Positions 25,686 to 36,400 of a stretch of DNA of 64,000 nt are shown here, piece by piece. The stretch comes from an uncultured Clostridia bacterium (GTDB lineage: Bacteria; Bacillota; Clostridia; Christensenellales; Borkfalkiaceae). Position numbers and translations under genes: made by a program. Each line of letters begins with the position of its first letter. Within the stretch, counting starts at the first letter, position 1. The notes beneath the pieces were generated by a model, which had not been told where the DNA came from, made no database searches, and saw nothing but the letters and a program-made list of their open reading frames with translations. The stretch covers positions 1 to 64,000 of the forward strand of contig CANRLK010000002.1 of assembly GCA_947631465.1 (NCBI GenBank), written 5' to 3'.

Positions 25686-25799
25686 ATGAGAACATTCTTG
25701 TTTTCGCGGCTTTGCGGAAAGTAAAATCGAACAGTTTTAAGAGGCAGTTTTCTTGGCAACGAAGAACTGCCCTTTTGCTTATACGGAGGGAAACACACA
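25686..25799 (+). promoter_or_regulatory. Purine operon leader with possible attenuator
   Basis: A leader of about 114 bases. It contains a hairpin (25743-25749 with 25765-25771, extendable inward with a bulge) followed by CTTTTGCTT, which could be a weak terminator. AAAATCGAACAGT (starting at about 25722) matches a Gram-positive PurBox in 11 of 13 positions. I found no purine riboswitch core. ACGGAGGG precedes the purE start. Confidence 0.45.
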
Positions 25800-26291
25800 A
25801 TGAAAAAAGCAGCGGTCATTTTGGGGAGCGATTCCGATCTTCCCGTCGTTGAAAAAGCCTTTTCGGTCTTTGAAGAGCTTCAAATTCCCTATGAGGCGCA
25901 TGTATTTTCTGCGCACAGAACGCCCGAAGAGGCGAAGGCGTTTGCTCGTTCGGCGGCGGACAACGGGTTCGGCGCGATTGTCTGTGCGGCGGGCATGGCG
26001 GCGCATCTTGCGGGGGCGTTTGCCGCGGAAACCGTCCTTCCCGTCATCGGCATCCCGATCAAGAGCGGACCGCTCGGCGGCATGGACGCGCTGCTCTCCA
26101 CGGTCATGATGCCCTCGGGCATTCCCGTGGCGACGGTCGCGATCGACGGGGCGAAAAATGCCGCGTATCTCGTCGCCGAGATCTTCGCGCTCTCCGACGG
26201 GGAGCTTACCAAGAGACTTCTCGAAGTGAGAAAAAAGTCTAAAGAGGACGTTCTTAAAAAGGACGCGCAGCTGCAAGCAAGGCGCGGCTGA
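25800..26291 (+). CDS. purE: N5-carboxyaminoimidazole ribonucleotide mutase or AIR carboxylase
   Basis: A 163-aa Pur[20 protein letters not shown] and the active-site loop [11 protein letters not shown] are present. The enzyme makes CAIR, step six of purine synthesis, either from N5-CAIR (class I, with PurK) or directly from AIR and CO2 (class II). No purK lies in this operon, so the class is open. It is the first gene of the operon. Confidence 0.95.
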   Translation: MKKAAVILGSDSDLPVVEKAFSVFEELQIPYEAHVFSAHRTPEEAKAFARSAADNGFGAIVCAAGMAAHLAGAFAAETVLPVIGIPIKSGPLGGMDALLSTVMMPSGIPVATVAIDGAKNAAYLVAEIFALSDGELTKRLLEVRKKSKEDVLKKDAQLQARRG

Positions 26292-26339
26292 ACTTTCAAG
26301 CAAAACAAAAAGGAAATTCGCTTTTAAGGAGATAAAATC

Positions 26340-27053
26340 ATGGAAAAGAAAGAACAGCTCTACGAGGGCAAGGCAAAGAAGGTCTTTGCGACGGACAGGG
26401 ACGATCTGTGCATCGTCTCCTACAAGGACGACGCGACGGCGTTCAACGGCGCGAAGAAGGGGACGATCGCGGGCAAGGGCGTCATCAACAACAAGATGTC
26501 CAACATGCTCATGCGGCTTCTCGAAAAAGAGGGCGTTCCCACCCATTTTGTAGAGGAGCTTTCCGAGCGCGACACGCTCGTCAAGAAAGTGAAGATCGTT
26601 CCGCTCGAAGTCATCGTGCGCAACGTCTCCGCGGGGTCGTTCGCAAAGCGGTACGGCGTCGAAGAGGGCATTGTCTTTGACGAGCCGACCATCGAATTTT
26701 CCTACAAGTGCGACGCGCTCGACGATCCGCTTATCAACAGCTATCATGCGCTTGCGCTGCACCTTGCGACCAAGCAGGAGATCGAGACCATCGAAAAATA
26801 CGCCTTCAAGGTGAACAGCGTTCTCAAAGCGTATTTCTTGAAGATCGGGGTGCGGCTCATCGACTTCAAGCTCGAGTTCGGGCGTCTCGGGGACGGCACG
26901 ATCGTGCTTGCGGACGAGATCTCGCCCGACACCTGCCGTTTCTGGGACGCAAAGACGGGCGAAAAGCTCGACAAAGACCGTTTCCGCCGCGATCTCGGCG
27001 GAGTAGAGGACGCTTACCGCGAGATCTTCGGGCGGGTCAGCGAAAACAAATAA
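26340..27053 (+). CDS. purC: SAICAR synthetase
   Basis: A 237-aa enzyme that joins aspartate to CAIR with [12 protein letters not shown] at the N-terminus, the [11 protein letters not shown] and LIDFKLEFG segments and SPDTCRFWD are diagnostic. AAGGAG precedes the start. It follows purE by 48 bases. Confidence 0.97.
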   Translation: MEKKEQLYEGKAKKVFATDRDDLCIVSYKDDATAFNGAKKGTIAGKGVINNKMSNMLMRLLEKEGVPTHFVEELSERDTLVKKVKIVPLEVIVRNVSAGSFAKRYGVEEGIVFDEPTIEFSYKCDALDDPLINSYHALALHLATKQEIETIEKYAFKVNSVLKAYFLKIGVRLIDFKLEFGRLGDGTIVLADEISPDTCRFWDAKTGEKLDKDRFRRDLGGVEDAYREIFGRVSENK

Positions 27054-27101
27054 TTTGACCGAAACACAAAAAGACTAAAACAAACATACGAGAGGGGAAT
27101 C

Positions 27102-28568
27102 ATGTCTGATCTTCATGAAGAGTGCGGCGTATTCGGAATTTTCGCCCCCAAAGTGCAGGACGTAGCGAGCACGGCGTATTATGCGCTGTTCGCGCTTCAA
27201 CACCGCGGGCAGGAATCGGCGGGGATCGTCGTCAACAACGACGGCGTGTTCCGCTCCTATAAGGACTCTGGGCTCGTCAACGACGTGTTCAACGCGCGGC
27301 GGCTCGAAAAGCTCGGCGAGGGAAACATGGCGGTCGGGCATGTCCGCTATTCCACGACGGGCGGCGGCGGCAGAGAAAATGCCCAGCCCATCGTCGTCAA
27401 CCATTTAAAGGGAAACATGGCGCTTGCCCACAACGGCAATCTCGTCAATTCCTTCGAACTGCGCTCCGAGCTCGAAAACGAGGGCAGCATCTTCCATACG
27501 ACGACGGATACCGAGGTCATCTCCTACATCATCACCAAAGAGCGGGTCAAGACCCATTCCATCGAAAAGGCGGTCCAAGCCGCGATGGACAGGCTCAAAG
27601 GAGCGTATTCGCTCGTCGTCATGTCGCCGAGCAAGCTCATCGCCGTGCGCGACCCGCACGGATTCCGTCCGCTCTGCTATGGGGTTCGGGAGGACGGCGC
27701 ATACATCATCGCCTCCGAGTCCTGCGCGCTCGACGCGGTCGGGGCGAAGCTCGTGCGCGACATCGAGCCCGGGGAGATGGTCGTCTTTACCAAGGACGGC
27801 TTGACCTTCGACCGCACCCATTGCGGCAAGGCGGAAAAGACCTTCTGCGCCTTTGAATTTTTATATATCGCCCGTCCCGACTCGGTGATCGACGGCAAGA
27901 GCGTGCACGAGGCGAGAAAACAGGCGGGAGCGTTCCTCGCGCAGCAGTATAAGATCGACGCGGACATCGTCGTCGGCGTGCCCGATTCGGGGCTCGACGC
28001 GGCGTTTGGCTATGCGCAGGAATCGGGCATTCCCTACGGCATCGGATTCATCAAGAACAAATACATCGGCAGAACGTTCATCGCGCCTGGGCAGAAGGCG
28101 CGCGAGGACAAGGTGCGCATCAAGCTCAACGTCCTGCGTTCTGCGATCGAAGGCAAGCGGGTCATCCTCGTCGACGACAGCATCGTCCGCGGGACGACGA
28201 GCGGCAGGATCGTCAAGCTCCTGCGCGACGCGGGAGCGAAGGAAGTGCATCTTCTCTCCTCTGCGCCCGCATTCAAAAACCCCTGTTATTACGGGACGGA
28301 CATCGACTCGCGCGAAAACCTCATCGCCTGCAAGCATACGGTCGAGGAGATCGCAAAGATCGTCGGCGCGGATTCGCTCGGCTATCTCGATCTTAGTAAG
28401 GTCGGATTTTTGACGGGGGGAGACGGCAGCGGGTTCTGCAAGGCGTGCTTCGACGGGAACTATCCGACCGAAGAGCCCACGATGAGCGATAAGAGCAGGT
28501 TCGAGCGTTGGGAGCGCCCCATCAGCGAGAACCCGAAATTTCAAAGTCAAAACGAAAGCGAGGAATAA
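27102..28568 (+). CDS. purF: Amidophosphoribosyltransferase
   Basis: A 488-aa enzyme for the first committed step, PRPP plus glutamine to phosphoribosylamine. A 7-residue propeptide precedes the nucleophile cysteine in HEECGVFGIF, as in Bacillus-type enzymes that are self-cleaved. The PRPP loop VILVDDSIVRGTTS is intact. The cysteines for a structural 4Fe-4S cluster appear to be kept (TFCAFEF, NPCYYG and the CKAC pair near the C-terminus), so it is probably the oxygen-labile cluster type. GAGAGGGG precedes the start. Confidence 0.97.
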   Translation: MSDLHEECGVFGIFAPKVQDVASTAYYALFALQHRGQESAGIVVNNDGVFRSYKDSGLVNDVFNARRLEKLGEGNMAVGHVRYSTTGGGGRENAQPIVVNHLKGNMALAHNGNLVNSFELRSELENEGSIFHTTTDTEVISYIITKERVKTHSIEKAVQAAMDRLKGAYSLVVMSPSKLIAVRDPHGFRPLCYGVREDGAYIIASESCALDAVGAKLVRDIEPGEMVVFTKDGLTFDRTHCGKAEKTFCAFEFLYIARPDSVIDGKSVHEARKQAGAFLAQQYKIDADIVVGVPDSGLDAAFGYAQESGIPYGIGFIKNKYIGRTFIAPGQKAREDKVRIKLNVLRSAIEGKRVILVDDSIVRGTTSGRIVKLLRDAGAKEVHLLSSAPAFKNPCYYGTDIDSRENLIACKHTVEEIAKIVGADSLGYLDLSKVGFLTGGDGSGFCKACFDGNYPTEEPTMSDKSRFERWERPISENPKFQSQNESEE

Positions 28569-28572
28569 ACTT

Positions 28573-29607
28573 ATGGAAAAGAGCTATTCGAAGAGCTATC
28601 AAGAGGCGGGCGTGGACATCACGGCGGGATATAAGGCGGTGGAGCTCATGAAAAAGCACGTCGCCCGCACCATGCCGAGCGGCAAGGCGGACATCGGCGA
28701 TTTCGGCGGGCTGTTCCCCTTAAATCTCAAAGGAAATGACGAGCCCGTGCTCGTCGCGGGAACGGACGGCGTCGGGACAAAATTGAGACTTGCCATTCTC
28801 TTGGACAAGCACGACACGATCGGCATCGATTGCGTTGCGATGTGCGTGAACGACGTCATTTGCTGCGGCGCGAAGCCGCTCTTCTTCCTCGACTATATCG
28901 CCTGCGGGAAGAACGTGCCCGAAAAGATCGCGACGATCGTCTCGGGGGTCGCGGAGGGCTGTGTACAGGCGGGCTGCGCGCTCATCGGCGGCGAGACGGC
29001 GGAACATCCAGGTACAATGCCCGAAGAGGAGTACGACCTCGCGGGTTTCTGCGTCGGGCTCGCGGAACGGGCGAAGATCGTCGATAAGTCCAAGATGAAA
29101 GCGGGGGACGTGATGCTTGCGCTGCCCTCGTCGGGCGTGCATTCCAACGGCTTTTCGCTCGTGAGAAAGGTGTTCGACATCGAGCGCTGCGATCTCAAAA
29201 AACCCATGAAGGAGCTCGGGGGCAAGTCCTTGGGCGAAACGCTGCTCGCGCCGACCAAGATCTATGTCAAGAGCGTGCTCGCACTGTTGAAAGAAGTGAA
29301 CGTGCTCGGCATTTCGCATATCACGGGCGGCGGGTTCTACGAGAACATGCCCCGCTCCATCCCGAAGGGGCTCTGCGTCAAGATCAAAAAGAGCGACGTG
29401 AAAACCCCGCCAATCTTCAAGTTGATCCAAGCGAAAGGGAATATCTCCGAACACGACATGTTCAATACGTTCAATATGGGCGTTGGGATGAGCATTGTCG
29501 TGAGGAAAGAGGACGTATCGCGGGCGATCGGAATTTTGAAAGAGAACGGAGAGGACGCCTACGTCTTGGGCGAGATCGCAGAAGGCGACGGCGTGGAGCT
29601 GCTGTAA
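28573..29607 (+). CDS. purM: Phosphoribosylformylglycinamidine cyclo-ligase
   Basis: A 344-aa AIR synthetase that closes the imidazole ring using ATP. GTDGVGTKLRLA, GETAEHPG and SSGVHSNGFSLVRK are family motifs. It starts four bases after purF, with CGAGGAA inside the end of purF. Confidence 0.97.
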   Translation: MEKSYSKSYQEAGVDITAGYKAVELMKKHVARTMPSGKADIGDFGGLFPLNLKGNDEPVLVAGTDGVGTKLRLAILLDKHDTIGIDCVAMCVNDVICCGAKPLFFLDYIACGKNVPEKIATIVSGVAEGCVQAGCALIGGETAEHPGTMPEEEYDLAGFCVGLAERAKIVDKSKMKAGDVMLALPSSGVHSNGFSLVRKVFDIERCDLKKPMKELGGKSLGETLLAPTKIYVKSVLALLKEVNVLGISHITGGGFYENMPRSIPKGLCVKIKKSDVKTPPIFKLIQAKGNISEHDMFNTFNMGVGMSIVVRKEDVSRAIGILKENGEDAYVLGEIAEGDGVELL

Positions 29608-29629
29608 CGATTTGATAAGGGAAACAACC

Positions 29630-30241
29630 GTGGAAAAAGTAAGGATCGCCGTCCTCTGTTCGGGGGGCGGAACGAATTTTCAGGCGATCGAAAACGCCGC
29701 CGAGGCGGGGATGCTCCCGCACGGGGAGATCGTGCTCGTCCTCTCCGATCATGCGGACGCATATGTGCTCAAACGGGCGAAGGGATACGGGATCAAGACC
29801 GAAGTGTTCGATAAAGCGGGTTATCCCGACCGCAACGCGCGGGAAGCGGCGATGATCGCGTGTCTCAAAGCGCATCAGATCGGGCTCGTCGTTTTGGCGG
29901 GTTTTATGACCATTTTGAGCGAGACTTTCGTCGGCGAATTTCGGGGAAGGACGATCAACATCCATCCCGCGCTGCTGCCGAGTTTCGGCGGCAAGGGCAT
30001 GTACGGCTTGCATGTGCATGAAGCCGCATTGAAGGCGGGGGTCAAGGTCACGGGCGCGACCGTGCATTTTGTGACGGGCGAATGCGACGCAGGACCCATC
30101 ATCGCGCAAAAGGCGGTCGAAGTCAAGGACGGGGATACCCCCGAGACCCTGCAAAAGCGGGTCATGCGCGAAGCGGAGTGGGTCATCTTCCCCCAAGCCG
30201 TCGAAGAGGTGGCAAAAAATATTTGCAAGGAGAATGAATAA
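29630..30241 (+). CDS. purN: Phosphoribosylglycinamide formyltransferase
   Basis: A 203-aa enzyme that transfers formyl from 10-formyl-THF to GAR. VLCSGGGTNFQAI, the catalytic NIHPALLPSF (Asn and His) and GATVHFVTGECDAGPII are present. The start is a GTG at 29630 after AAGGGA; a TTG at 29612 is less likely. The downstream gene starts just past its stop. Confidence 0.95.
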   Translation: MEKVRIAVLCSGGGTNFQAIENAAEAGMLPHGEIVLVLSDHADAYVLKRAKGYGIKTEVFDKAGYPDRNAREAAMIACLKAHQIGLVVLAGFMTILSETFVGEFRGRTINIHPALLPSFGGKGMYGLHVHEAALKAGVKVTGATVHFVTGECDAGPIIAQKAVEVKDGDTPETLQKRVMREAEWVIFPQAVEEVAKNICKENE

Positions 30242-30245
30242 CGGC

Positions 30246-30959
30246 ATGGCAAAGACATACGATCTATGCGAACTTTTATCAAGCAATCCCTACCCCGGGC
30301 GCGGCATTGCGGTGGGGCTTTCCGAGGACGGCGAACGGGCGGTATTTGCCTATTTTATCATGGGCAGGAGCGAAAACAGCCGAAACCGCGTGTTTGAAGA
30401 GTGCGGGGACGAGGTCAAGACCGCGCCCTTCGACGAGCGTAAGGTGAAAGACCCTTCGCTCATCATTTATTCTCCCGTCAAGACGGTGGGAAGCGATACG
30501 ATCGTCACGAACGGCGATCAAACGGATACGATCGAGCGGGCGATCTTGTCGGGGCATTGTTTCCGTCACGGGCTCATGGGGCGGACGTTCGAGCCCGATT
30601 CGCCCAACTTCACGCCGCGCATCAGCGCGATCCTGCACACCGAGGGAAAATTCACCTATGAAATGTCCGTTTTGAAGAGCGCGGACGGCAAGGGCACGGC
30701 ATGCGACCGCTTCTTCTTCGCCTACGAGCCCGTCAAGGGCTTCGGGCATTTCCTTCATACCTATGAGGGGAACGGCGACCCGCTCCCGTCCTTCCAAGGC
30801 GAACCCAAGCGCATTTTCATTCCCAACGATTTTCGGACGTTTGCAAAAAACGTCTGGGAAGCGCTCGATCAAGACAACAAGATCTCGCTCTATGTGCGGG
30901 CGATCGATCTCAAAACCAAGACCTACGAGAAAGTACTCTACAATAAATTTACGAGATGA
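30246..30959 (+). CDS. Stand-alone IMP cyclohydrolase
   Basis: A 237-aa protein matching the archaeal-PurO-like IMP cyclohydrolase family rather than the N-terminal domain of PurH. Visible features are NPYPGRGIAVGLSEDG near the start, YFIMGRSENSRNR, and FTPRISAIL in the middle. It would close FAICAR to IMP, the final step. The next gene encodes only the transformylase half of PurH, so the two together replace bifunctional PurH. The start is uncertain: ATG 30246 (13 bases after AAGGAG) or ATG 30234 (one base after it). Confidence 0.85.
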   Translation: MAKTYDLCELLSSNPYPGRGIAVGLSEDGERAVFAYFIMGRSENSRNRVFEECGDEVKTAPFDERKVKDPSLIIYSPVKTVGSDTIVTNGDQTDTIERAILSGHCFRHGLMGRTFEPDSPNFTPRISAILHTEGKFTYEMSVLKSADGKGTACDRFFFAYEPVKGFGHFLHTYEGNGDPLPSFQGEPKRIFIPNDFRTFAKNVWEALDQDNKISLYVRAIDLKTKTYEKVLYNKFTR

Positions 30960-30962
30960 CAT

Positions 30963-32147
30963 ATGAAAGAGTTTGCATTGAAATACGGCTGTAACCCCAA
31001 CCAAAAGCCCGCGCGCATCTTTATGGAGAGCGGAAGAGAGCTTCCCGTCGAGATCTTGAACGGAAATCCAGGCTATATCAATTTTTTGGATGCGTTCAAT
31101 TCCTGGCAGCTCGTCAAAGAGCTCAAAGAGAGCACGGGCATGCCCTGCGCATCGAGTTTCAAGCACGTCTCCCCGACGTCGGCGGCGACGGGCAGGAAAC
31201 TGCCCGAGGACTTGAAGCGCGCCTGCTTTGCGGAGGACGTGAAGGACCTCGATCTTTCGCCCCTCGCCTGTGCCTATGTCCGCGCGCGGGGGACTGACCG
31301 CATGAGCTCCTTCGGCGACTTTATCGCCCTCTCCGACGAGTGCGACGAGGTGACGGCAAGTTTCATCGCGGGCGAGGTGTCCGACGGCGTCATCGCCCCC
31401 GCGTACAGCCCCGAGGCGCTGAAAATTTTGAAGCAGAAGCGCAAGGGCGGGTATAACATCATTCAGATCGACAAGGACTACGTCCCCGAAGAGCTCGAAA
31501 GAAAGCAGGTGTTTGGCGTCACGTTCGAGCAAAAGCGCAACAACTGCAAGATCGAAGCGGGGCTGCTCGAAAACATCGTCACGAAGAGCAAGACCCTTCC
31601 CAGGGAGAAGGCGGTCGATCTGTTGGTGTCTCTCATCACCTTGAAATACACGCAGAGCAATTCGGTCTGCTTTGCCGAGGACGGGCAGGCGATCGGCGTG
31701 GGCGCGGGACAGCAATCGCGCATCCACTGCACCCGTCTGGCGGCGCAAAAGGCGGATCTTTGGCATCTCCGCCGCCATGAAAAGGTCTTGAATTTGCAAT
31801 TTGCAAAGGACGTCAAGCGTCCCGACAAGAACAACATCATCGACTTGTATCTCTCGGACGATCCCGAAGAGGTCTTGGGCGAGAGCGTTTGGCGCAATTT
31901 CTTCGCCGTCCGTCCCGAGCCGTTTCCCAAAGAGGAGAAAGCGGAATTTTTGAGCAAGATCAAGGGCGTATCGCTCGGGAGCGACGCGTTCTTCCCGTTC
32001 TCGGACAACATCGACCGCGCGGCAAAGAGCGGCGTCACCTATGTTGCCCAGCCTGGCGGGTCGGTGAGAGACGATCTCGTCATCGACGCGGCGGATCAAT
32101 ACAACATGGTCATGTGCTTTACGGGACTGAGACTGTTCCATCACTAA
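30963..32147 (+). CDS. AICAR transformylase, PurH C-terminal domain only
   Basis: A 394-aa protein corresponding to the formyltransferase domain of bifunctional PurH. The catalytic Lys-His pair lies in SSFKHVSP; other family stretches are DRMSSFGDFIALS, SNSVCFAEDGQAIGVGAGQQSR and DAFFPFSDNIDRAA. The roughly 200-residue MGS-like cyclohydrolase domain is absent; that activity is supplied by the gene just upstream. It starts three bases after that gene's stop with only a weak binding site, suggesting coupled translation. Confidence 0.93.
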   Translation: MKEFALKYGCNPNQKPARIFMESGRELPVEILNGNPGYINFLDAFNSWQLVKELKESTGMPCASSFKHVSPTSAATGRKLPEDLKRACFAEDVKDLDLSPLACAYVRARGTDRMSSFGDFIALSDECDEVTASFIAGEVSDGVIAPAYSPEALKILKQKRKGGYNIIQIDKDYVPEELERKQVFGVTFEQKRNNCKIEAGLLENIVTKSKTLPREKAVDLLVSLITLKYTQSNSVCFAEDGQAIGVGAGQQSRIHCTRLAAQKADLWHLRRHEKVLNLQFAKDVKRPDKNNIIDLYLSDDPEEVLGESVWRNFFAVRPEPFPKEEKAEFLSKIKGVSLGSDAFFPFSDNIDRAAKSGVTYVAQPGGSVRDDLVIDAADQYNMVMCFTGLRLFHH

Positions 32148-32160
32148 GGGGGAAGAAGAT

Positions 32161-33435
32161 ATGAACATTCTTGTGGTCGGCGGCGGGGGAAGAGAACACG
32201 CCGTCATTCGATCGCTGAAAAAGAACAAGACGGTCGAAAAGATCTGGTGTCTGCCTGGGAACGGCGGGATCGCGCGCGACGTGGAATGCGTTCCCGTCAA
32301 GGCGACCGACATCGAAGGGATTGTGGATTTTGCAAAACAGCATCCCGTGGACTTTGCCGTCGTCACGCCCGACGACCCGCTCGTCTTGGGGTGCGTGGAC
32401 AGGCTCGAAGAGATCGGCGTGCCCTGTTTCGGACCGCGCGCAAATGCCGCGATCATCGAGGGGAGCAAGATCTTTTCCAAGCACCTTATGGAAAAATACC
32501 ATATCCCGACCGCAAAGAGCATGATCTTCGATTCATCCGACGCGGCGCTCGGATATTTGAGGGATTGCGAGTATCCCGTTGTCGTCAAGGCGGACGGGCT
32601 CGCGCTCGGCAAGGGCGCGGTCATCGTGCAAAACTTCGGGGAAGCCGAAAAAGCCGTTCGGGACATGATGGTCGACAAGATCTTCGGCGAGAGCGGAAGC
32701 CGTATCCTCGTCGAAGAGTTTTTGGTAGGACCCGAGGTCTCGGTGCTCTCCTTTACGGACGGAAAGACCGTCGTGCCGATGGTCTCGTCGATGGACCATA
32801 AGCGCGCCAAGGACCATGACGAAGGGCTCAACACGGGCGGCATGGGCACGGTCGCGCCCAACCCCTTCTATACCAAGAAGGTCGCAAAAGAGTGCATGGA
32901 GCGCATCTTCCTTCCGACGGTCGAGGCGATGAACCAAGAGGGCAGGACCTTCCGCGGATGCCTCTATTTCGGGCTCATGCTCACAAAGGCAGGGCCGAAG
33001 GTCATCGAATACAATTGCAGGTTCGGCGATCCCGAGACGCAGGTCGTATTGCCGCTGCTCAAAAGCGATCTTTTGACCATTATGCAGGCATGTCGGAACG
33101 GGACGCTGACAAAGGACATGGTCGAATTTTCGGACGGCGCGGCATGCTGCGTCATCCTGGCGAGCGAGGGCTATCCGCTTCGCTATGAGACGGGCTTTGA
33201 GATCACCCTTCCCAAGACGAAAGAGGGGGAAGAGATCTTCATCGCGGGCGCGAAGTGCAAGGACGGAAAGCTCGTAACGGGCGGGGGCAGAGTGCTCGGC
33301 GCGGTGGCGACGGCGCAAAGCCTCGAAGAGGCGGTCAAAAACGCCTATGCGCTTGCGGAGAACATTCATTTTGACAATGCCTATATGCGCCGTGACATCG
33401 GGCTTCGCGCGCTCAAAGCGCTAAGAGGGGAATAA
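32161..33435 (+). CDS. purD: Phosphoribosylamine-glycine ligase
   Basis: A 424-aa ATP-grasp enzyme that joins glycine to phosphoribosylamine. MNILVVGGGGREHA at the start, SKIFSKHLMEKYHIPTA and GGMGTVAPNPFYT are diagnostic. AAGGGGGAAG precedes the ATG. Confidence 0.97.
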   Translation: MNILVVGGGGREHAVIRSLKKNKTVEKIWCLPGNGGIARDVECVPVKATDIEGIVDFAKQHPVDFAVVTPDDPLVLGCVDRLEEIGVPCFGPRANAAIIEGSKIFSKHLMEKYHIPTAKSMIFDSSDAALGYLRDCEYPVVVKADGLALGKGAVIVQNFGEAEKAVRDMMVDKIFGESGSRILVEEFLVGPEVSVLSFTDGKTVVPMVSSMDHKRAKDHDEGLNTGGMGTVAPNPFYTKKVAKECMERIFLPTVEAMNQEGRTFRGCLYFGLMLTKAGPKVIEYNCRFGDPETQVVLPLLKSDLLTIMQACRNGTLTKDMVEFSDGAACCVILASEGYPLRYETGFEITLPKTKEGEEIFIAGAKCKDGKLVTGGGRVLGAVATAQSLEEAVKNAYALAENIHFDNAYMRRDIGLRALKALRGE

Positions 33436-33449
33436 GAGGGGATCTTACG

Positions 33450-36400
33450 ATGGTTTACAGAATTTTTGTGGAAAAGAAAGAGGGCTTCGACAACGAAGCC
33501 AAGGCGATGCGCTCGGAACTAAGGGAGCTGTTGGGGCTCAACGTGGAACGGGTGCGCATTTTGAACCGATATGACGCGGAAGATCTGTCTGCGGAGCTTT
33601 TTTCCCGCGCCGTCAAGACGGTCTTTTCCGAGCCGCAAATGGATACCGCGCTCGAAGCGCCCGACCTTTCGGGCGCGCGGGTGTTTGCGGTCGAGCCGCT
33701 ACCCGGGCAGTTCGATCAAAGGGCGGATTCGGCGGCGCAGTGCATTCAGCTCCTTTCCAAGGGCAAGCGTCCCGTCATCCGCACGGCGAAGGTCTTTGCG
33801 ATCTACGGAAATTTGACCGACGCGCAGTTCGAAGCCGTCAAAAAATATGTCATCAACCCCGTCGAGTGCAGGGAAGCGGAAATGGGTTCGCTCAAAACGC
33901 TCAAAATCGATCATCCCGTCCCTTCGGACGTCGAAGTTTTGGAAGGGTTCAACGAATTGTCGCGGGAAGGGCTTCGAGCGCTCATTTCGCGCATGGGGCT
34001 TGCGATGGACGAGGACGACGCGGCATTTTGCCAGACGTATTTCAAGGGCGAGGGGCGAGAGCCGACGATCACCGAGATCCGCGTGCTCGACACCTATTGG
34101 TCGGACCATTGCAGGCACACGACGTTTTTGACGTCCGTGGACGGTGTGGAGTTTTCCGACCCGCTCCTTCAAAAGACCTATGAAGAATATCTCGGGGTGC
34201 GCAAGGAGCTTGCGCGTACGAAGCCCGTCAGTCTCATGGACCTCGGCACGATCGCCGCAAAGTACTTGAAGAAGAAGGGACTGTTGGACGGGCTCGACGA
34301 GAGCGAAGAGATCAACGCCTGCACGGTCAAGATCAAGGTCGATCATGACGGAAAGAACGAGGACTGGCTGCTTCTTTTCAAGAACGAGACGCACAACCAC
34401 CCGACGGAGATCGAGCCGTTCGGGGGCGCGGCGACCTGCGTGGGCGGAGCGATCAGAGACCCGCTTTCGGGCAGGAGCTATGTCTATGCGGCGATGCGGC
34501 TCACGGGGGCGGGCGACCCGCTCGAACCCGTTCAAAGCACTCTTTCGGGCAAACTGCCCCAGCGCAAGATCGTCTCCACGGCGGCGGCGGGATTTTCGTC
34601 CTACGGCAACCAGATCGGGCTTGCGACGGGACAGGTGGACGAATTGTATCATACGGGTTACGTTGCAAAGCGGCTTGAAATCGGCGCGGTGATCGCGGCA
34701 GCGCCGAAAAAGAACGTCATACGGCTGACGCCCGAGGCGGGGGACAAGGTCATTCTGCTCGGCGGCAGAACGGGCAGGGACGGCTGCGGCGGCGCGACGG
34801 GAAGCAGCAAATCGCACACCCAGAAATCCCTTTCGAGCTGCGGCGCGGAAGTGCAAAAGGGCAATGCCCCCGAAGAGCGCAAGATCCAACGGCTGTTTCG
34901 GAATGAAGAGGCGTCAAGGCTCATCAAACGCTGCAACGACTTCGGCGCGGGCGGCGTGTCCGTCGCGATCGGCGAGCTCGCGGACGGGCTGAAAATCAAT
35001 CTCGACCTCGTGCCCAAGAAATACGAGGGGCTCGACGGGACGGAGCTTGCGATCTCCGAATCGCAGGAGCGCATGGCGGTCGTCGTCGAACGCGACAAAG
35101 CCGCGCGCTTTATCGAGCTCGCCAACGAAGAAAACCTCGAAGCGACCGTCGTTGCGGAAGTGACGGAATCGCCCCGTCTTGTCATGGATTGGCGGGGCAA
35201 GACGATCGTCTCGCTCTCGCGCGAATTTTTGTCGAGCAACGGCGCGCAGAAGCATATCACCGTCAAAGTCCCGAAGATCAAGCCCTTCCAAAGAGAAATG
35301 CAGGGCAGTTTTTCGGAAAAAATGCGTTCGCTCTCATCCGATCTCAACGTCTGTTCGAGGCGGGGGCTTTCGGAGCGGTTCGACTCGACGATCGGCGCGG
35401 GGACGGTACTCATGCCCTTCGGCGGCAAATATCAGATGACCCCGCCGCAGGCGATGGCGCACCTCATTTCGGTGGAGCGCGGGCATACGGACACGGTTTC
35501 CTTCATGAGCTGGGGCGCAAATCCGCATATCGCCGAGAAGAGTCCCTTCCATGGGGCATATCTCGCCGTCGTCGAGAGCGTGAGCAAGCTCGTTGCCTGC
35601 GGAGCGGAGTTCAAAGACATCTATCTCTCCTTCCAGGAGTATTTCTTAAAACCCGGGTCAGACCCGACCCGTTGGGGACAGCCGTTTGCGGCGCTTCTCG
35701 GCGCGTTCAAGGCTCAGACCGACCTCAAAATCGCCGCGATCGGGGGCAAGGACTCGATGTCGGGCACGTTCGAACACATCGACGTGCCGCCCACGTTCGT
35801 CTCCTTTGCCGTGACGACGGGAAAGGCACAGGACGTCGTCTCGCCCGAATTTAAGAAGGCGGGGCATAAGGTCGTTCTGCTCAAACCTAAATATGACGAA
35901 AACGGGCTTCCCGTTGCAAAGTCGCTGCTCGAAAACTTCGGGCTCGTCACCAAGCTCTTGCGGTCGGGCAAGGCAGTCTCCGCCTATACCTGCACCTTCG
36001 GCGGCGTCGCGGAAGGGGTCTTGAAATGCTGTCTCGGCAACCGCTTGGGCTTTGCGTTCGAACATACGAAAGAGGACCTCTTCGGCTATTTATACGGCGC
36101 ATTCCTCTTGGAAATAGAGGGGGAGGAAAACGTCGGCGTTTTGCTCGGCACGGTCAAAGAAGAACCCGTCATCGAGTATCAAGACGAGAAGGTCGAGCTT
36201 TGTGAACTTCAAAAGCTGTATGAAGAAAAGCTCGAACCCGTGTATCCCTGCAACATCACGTCCGCGCGGACAAATGCAAAGACGTACACTTATGCGGGAA
36301 AACAGGAGATCTATGCGGCAAACGTCAAATGCGCGAAGCCGCGGGTATTGATCCCCGTGTTCCCCGGCACGAACTGCGAGTACGACACACAGAAGGCGTT

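Noticed and set aside
25686..25799. Purine riboswitch before purE
   Set aside because: The conserved core and loop-loop sequences were looked for by eye and are not there.
30279..32861. An 860-codon minus-strand open frame
   Set aside because: It crosses three purine genes in antisense and shows no domain; high GC removes stop codons from this frame.
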